DNA of 8,786 nucleotides, from NCBI GenBank assembly GCA_031256525.1, contig JAIRQK010000055.1, positions 1-8,786 of the forward strand, written 5' to 3'. Shown in pieces: positions 7,175-8,786 of this stretch; position 1 is the stretch's first letter, and each line of letters begins with the position of its first letter. The notes under the pieces are model-generated. The model saw nothing but the letters and a program-made list of their open reading frames with translations, did not search any database and was not told where the DNA came from. The position numbers and the translations under genes are program-made. This DNA is from Campylobacteraceae bacterium. Its GTDB lineage: Bacteria > Campylobacterota > Campylobacteria > Campylobacterales > Campylobacteraceae.

Positions 7175-8147
7175 TTTCCTCTTCTATATTTTGATTTATA
7201 TTTGAACTCGCAAATTTCAGAGCTTGAAAAATGGCATTTTTAATCGCTTTTGAGTTGCTTTTGCCATGGCTTACAATTGAACATCCATTTATGCCAATAA
7301 GTGGTGCCCCACCGTATTCAGCATAATCAATCTGTTTTTTCAAGATTCTAAATACTTTTTTCATCAACGCCGCACCAGCAATCGCTATTGGGGAGCGTTT
7401 TACATTCTCTTTTATAATGTGTGTAATTGACTCGGCTATACCTTCGCTTGCTTTTAACATAATATTGCCAACAAAACCATCGCAGACAACAACATTTACC
7501 GAACCATCAAAGATATTATTTCCTTCAACATTTCCAATAAACGCATCGATTTTTGTTAAAAGCTCATGTGCCTCTTTTGTAGCTTCGTTTCCTTTGCCTG
7601 GCTCTTCTCCATTTGATAAAAGTCCAACTTTTGGTCTTTTAACGCCCATAACATTTCTCACATAAGCCTCTCCCATGATAGCAAACTGAAAAAGGTGTTC
7701 AGGCTTACAATCAACATTTGCTCCAACATCTAAAACTAATGTGTAAACTCCGTTCTTTGTTGTTGGCATAAGCGTTGCAATTGCTGGTCTTAGCACACCT
7801 TTCAATCTTCCTATCCTAAGGGTTGAAAGACTCATAGTAGCACCACTATGTCCAGCTGAAACAATAGCATCAGCTTGTTTTTCACGAACCAAATCAATCG
7901 CTTTATATATTGACGAATCTTTTCTTTTTAGGACATCAGTAGCAGACTCTTCCATATCAAATACATCACACGCCTCAACATAAGAGACACGATCTGATAA
8001 ATTGCTTGGAATATAAGGTTTTATTTTTTCAGTCTCGCCAACTAAAATAGCGTGAAATTCACGCTCGTTTAGTGCATGTACTGCTCCTTCGATAATGGGT
8101 GTCATACCATTATCACCGCCCATTACATCAATAGCAACTTTTAACAT
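7155..8147 (-). CDS. plsX: Phosphate acyltransferase PlsX
   Basis: Makes acyl-phosphate from acyl-ACP, the donor used by PlsY for the first acylation of glycerol 3-phosphate; a peripheral membrane enzyme of phospholipid synthesis. The 330-residue protein shows the family landmarks in order: [10 protein letters not shown] at the N-terminus, [23 protein letters not shown]-x4-[11 protein letters not shown] and [21 protein letters not shown] chose the ATG at 8147, eight bases after the rpmF stop, because it puts AIDVMGGD at the usual distance from the start; a TTG at 8159 would overlap rpmF and add four residues. The ribosome site is weak, so coupling to rpmF translation is likely. The gene order rpmF-plsX-fabH is a classic conserved arrangement. 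Confidence 0.95.
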   Translation of the reverse strand: MLKVAIDVMGGDNGMTPIIEGAVHALNEREFHAILVGETEKIKPYIPSNLSDRVSYVEACDVFDMEESATDVLKRKDSSIYKAIDLVREKQADAIVSAGHSGATMSLSTLRIGRLKGVLRPAIATLMPTTKNGVYTLVLDVGANVDCKPEHLFQFAIMGEAYVRNVMGVKRPKVGLLSNGEEPGKGNEATKEAHELLTKIDAFIGNVEGNNIFDGSVNVVVCDGFVGNIMLKASEGIAESITHIIKENVKRSPIAIAGAALMKKVFRILKKQIDYAEYGGAPLIGINGCSIVSHGKSNSKAIKNAIFQALKFASSNINQNIEEEIGRFAK

Positions 8148-8155
8148 TTTATTTA

Positions 8156-8302
8156 TCAATATTCGCCAGTTGTTTTATTAACACGATGTGGCATTTTCCA
8201 GCTTCCGTCTTTATCTTTAACTGGCATAGCAAGCACAACTTTGTAATGCGTTCTTCTCTTAGCACTTCTTGTTTTGCTAACTCTTCTCTTTGGCACTGCC
8301 AT
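8156..8302 (-). CDS. rpmF: Large-subunit ribosomal protein bL32
   Basis: A 48-residue protein beginning [17 protein letters not shown] and ending [12 protein letters not shown], clearly bL32, which sits on the 50S subunit near the peptide exit region. It is short and very basic at the N-terminus. It has no cysteine at all, so it is the zinc-independent form, as I recall for Campylobacter L32. The ATG has an ideal ribosome site, AAGGAG (8309-8314), six bases upstream; those six bases also encode the last two residues (Lys-Glu) of YceD. It lies three bases after yceD and eight bases before plsX. Confidence 0.96.
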   Translation of the reverse strand: MAVPKRRVSKTRSAKRRTHYKVVLAMPVKDKDGSWKMPHRVNKTTGEY

Positions 8303-8305
8303 TTT

Positions 8306-8668
8306 TTACTCCTTAAAGTTTATACATTTATTACAATAGTGATAATCGCTTCTCAAAGCCTCAACTTCACTATTTAAAATTTCATCTAAATAAATTATCT
8401 CATCATAAAATTCAACAACATCAATTTCATCTTTTTCGTTGTTTTCATAAACGCCATTTGATATAAAAATATCGATATCTTCATCTATTTTTAAAACCAA
8501 ATCATCACCACACCTATCGCAAATATGCGAGGTTTCACCTTCAATTTTAGCTTTGCAAGATACTAAACCGTTTGACTTTGTATACAGTTTTCCAAAAAAA
8601 TTTAGTTCTTCTGTGTTTAAAGAGAACTCTATGCCCTCTTTATTAACTTTTTTAAAGGCTATTTGCAA
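8306..8668 (-). CDS. yceD: YceD/DUF177 protein, 23S rRNA accumulation factor
   Basis: A 120-residue DUF177 protein. In E. coli and plants members of this family are needed for normal 23S rRNA levels, and the gene is almost always next to rpmF, as here. The sequence shows C50-x2-C53 (ICDRCGDDL) and a second pair C112-x2-C115 (YCNKC) near the C-terminus, a likely zinc site, with an acidic stretch between them (about 60-100, rich in D and E). The start is a TTG at 8668: an in-frame stop lies nine bases upstream and no in-frame ATG is found near, and MQIAFKK matches the usual N-terminus of epsilonproteobacterial homologues. It begins one base after the ndk stop, so its translation is probably coupled to that gene. 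Confidence 0.85.
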   Translation of the reverse strand: MQIAFKKVNKEGIEFSLNTEELNFFGKLYTKSNGLVSCKAKIEGETSHICDRCGDDLVLKIDEDIDIFISNGVYENNEKDEIDVVEFYDEIIYLDEILNSEVEALRSDYHYCNKCINFKE

Positions 8669-8669
8669 A

Positions 8670-8786
8670 CTATACTATCTCTTTTGTTGCAAAGAAAAAT
8701 GCTATCTCATTTTTTTTTTTTTTTTTATTATCTATTCCTTTATCTGCTTTTTCTTCAATTCTCTTTTCTAATTCATTTTTATTTTT
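8670..8786 (-). CDS. ndk: C-terminal end of a probable nucleoside diphosphate kinase, abnormal upstream part
   Basis: An open frame enters at the right edge on the minus strand and ends with a TAG at 8670-8672, one base before yceD. The last 13 residues, NEIAFFFATKEIV, look like the C-terminus of Campylobacterota Ndk (which makes NTPs from NDPs using ATP), and ndk is the expected gene at this place in Campylobacter. The 25 residues before that are not Ndk-like: they are lysine- and glutamate-rich and end in five lysines from an A17 tract. The catalytic histidine motif HGSD should fall about 10 residues before NEIAFFF, where KGID is seen. The gene may be decayed, recombined, or badly sequenced here. 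The C-terminal assignment rests on memory of the family. Confidence 0.55.
   Translation of the reverse strand, partial: KNKNELEKRIEEKADKGIDNKKKKKNEIAFFFATKEIV
8710..8726. repeat. 17-base T (minus strand A) homopolymer
   Basis: Seventeen T in a row on the plus strand, far longer than any other run in the window. On the minus strand it encodes lysines just before the Ndk-like C-terminus. A tract this long is prone to slippage in the cell and to miscalling by sequencing machines, and it coincides with the point where similarity to Ndk is lost. Confidence 0.9.

Noticed and set aside
8148..8159. TTG start for plsX four codons upstream of the ATG
   Set aside because: It overlaps the rpmF stop codon and the ATG at 8147 already places the AIDVMGGD motif at the usual distance from the start.
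8186..8377. Plus-strand open frame across the rpmF region
   Set aside because: It is antisense to rpmF, whose product is an unmistakable L32.
8553..8771. Plus-strand open frame rich in Phe, Ser and Leu
   Set aside because: It is the opposite strand of yceD and of the A/T homopolymer; the aromatic-rich product comes from the T17 run.

Overview
The window is A+T-rich, tightly packed bacterial chromosome, most likely from Campylobacterota (the former Epsilonproteobacteria). Three things point there. The minus-strand block reads [ndk tail]-yceD-rpmF-plsX-fabH, which as I recall is the Campylobacter-type order. The 48-residue L32 protein has no zinc-binding cysteines and closely resembles Campylobacter L32. 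bamA and tyrA lie back to back, and there is a secreted cysteine-rich Sel1-repeat (Hcp-like) protein. I cannot fix the genus.

Left part (1-4406): the 3' end of a Ppx/GppA phosphatase gene runs into the window on the plus strand and stops exactly where bamA (minus strand) stops, with no base between the two stop codons. bamA encodes the outer-membrane assembly protein. It is divergent from tyrA (prephenate dehydrogenase, tyrosine synthesis) across a 103-base spacer that holds the start signals of both genes.

Middle (4407-5501): a secreted Sel1-like repeat protein with five cysteine pairs (plus) converges on a small glycine-rich membrane protein (minus). These two and the regulator next to them look like the accessory part of the window. 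The 125 bases upstream of the membrane-protein gene contain two overlapping inverted repeats.

Right part (5502-8786, all minus strand, transcribed right to left): the C-terminal end of what appears to be Ndk, then YceD (DUF177), L32, PlsX and FabH, ending with an XRE/S24 repressor that begins 2 bases after fabH. Spacings are from 11-20 bases of overlap to 8 bases of gap, so this reads as one operon linking nucleotide balance, ribosome assembly and the first steps of phospholipid and fatty acid synthesis. The repressor keeps a complete self-cleavage apparatus (Ala-Gly site and a Ser-Lys dyad spaced as in LexA), which is notable in a group whose studied members lack a classical LexA/SOS system.

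Points most worth a second look: the S24 repressor with its downstream membrane protein as a possible damage-responsive pair; the 5' end of fabH, where an ideal ATGA overlap start is out of frame by one base at an A4 run; and the right edge, where a recognisable Ndk C-terminus is joined through a 17-base A tract to lysine-rich sequence that does not look like Ndk.
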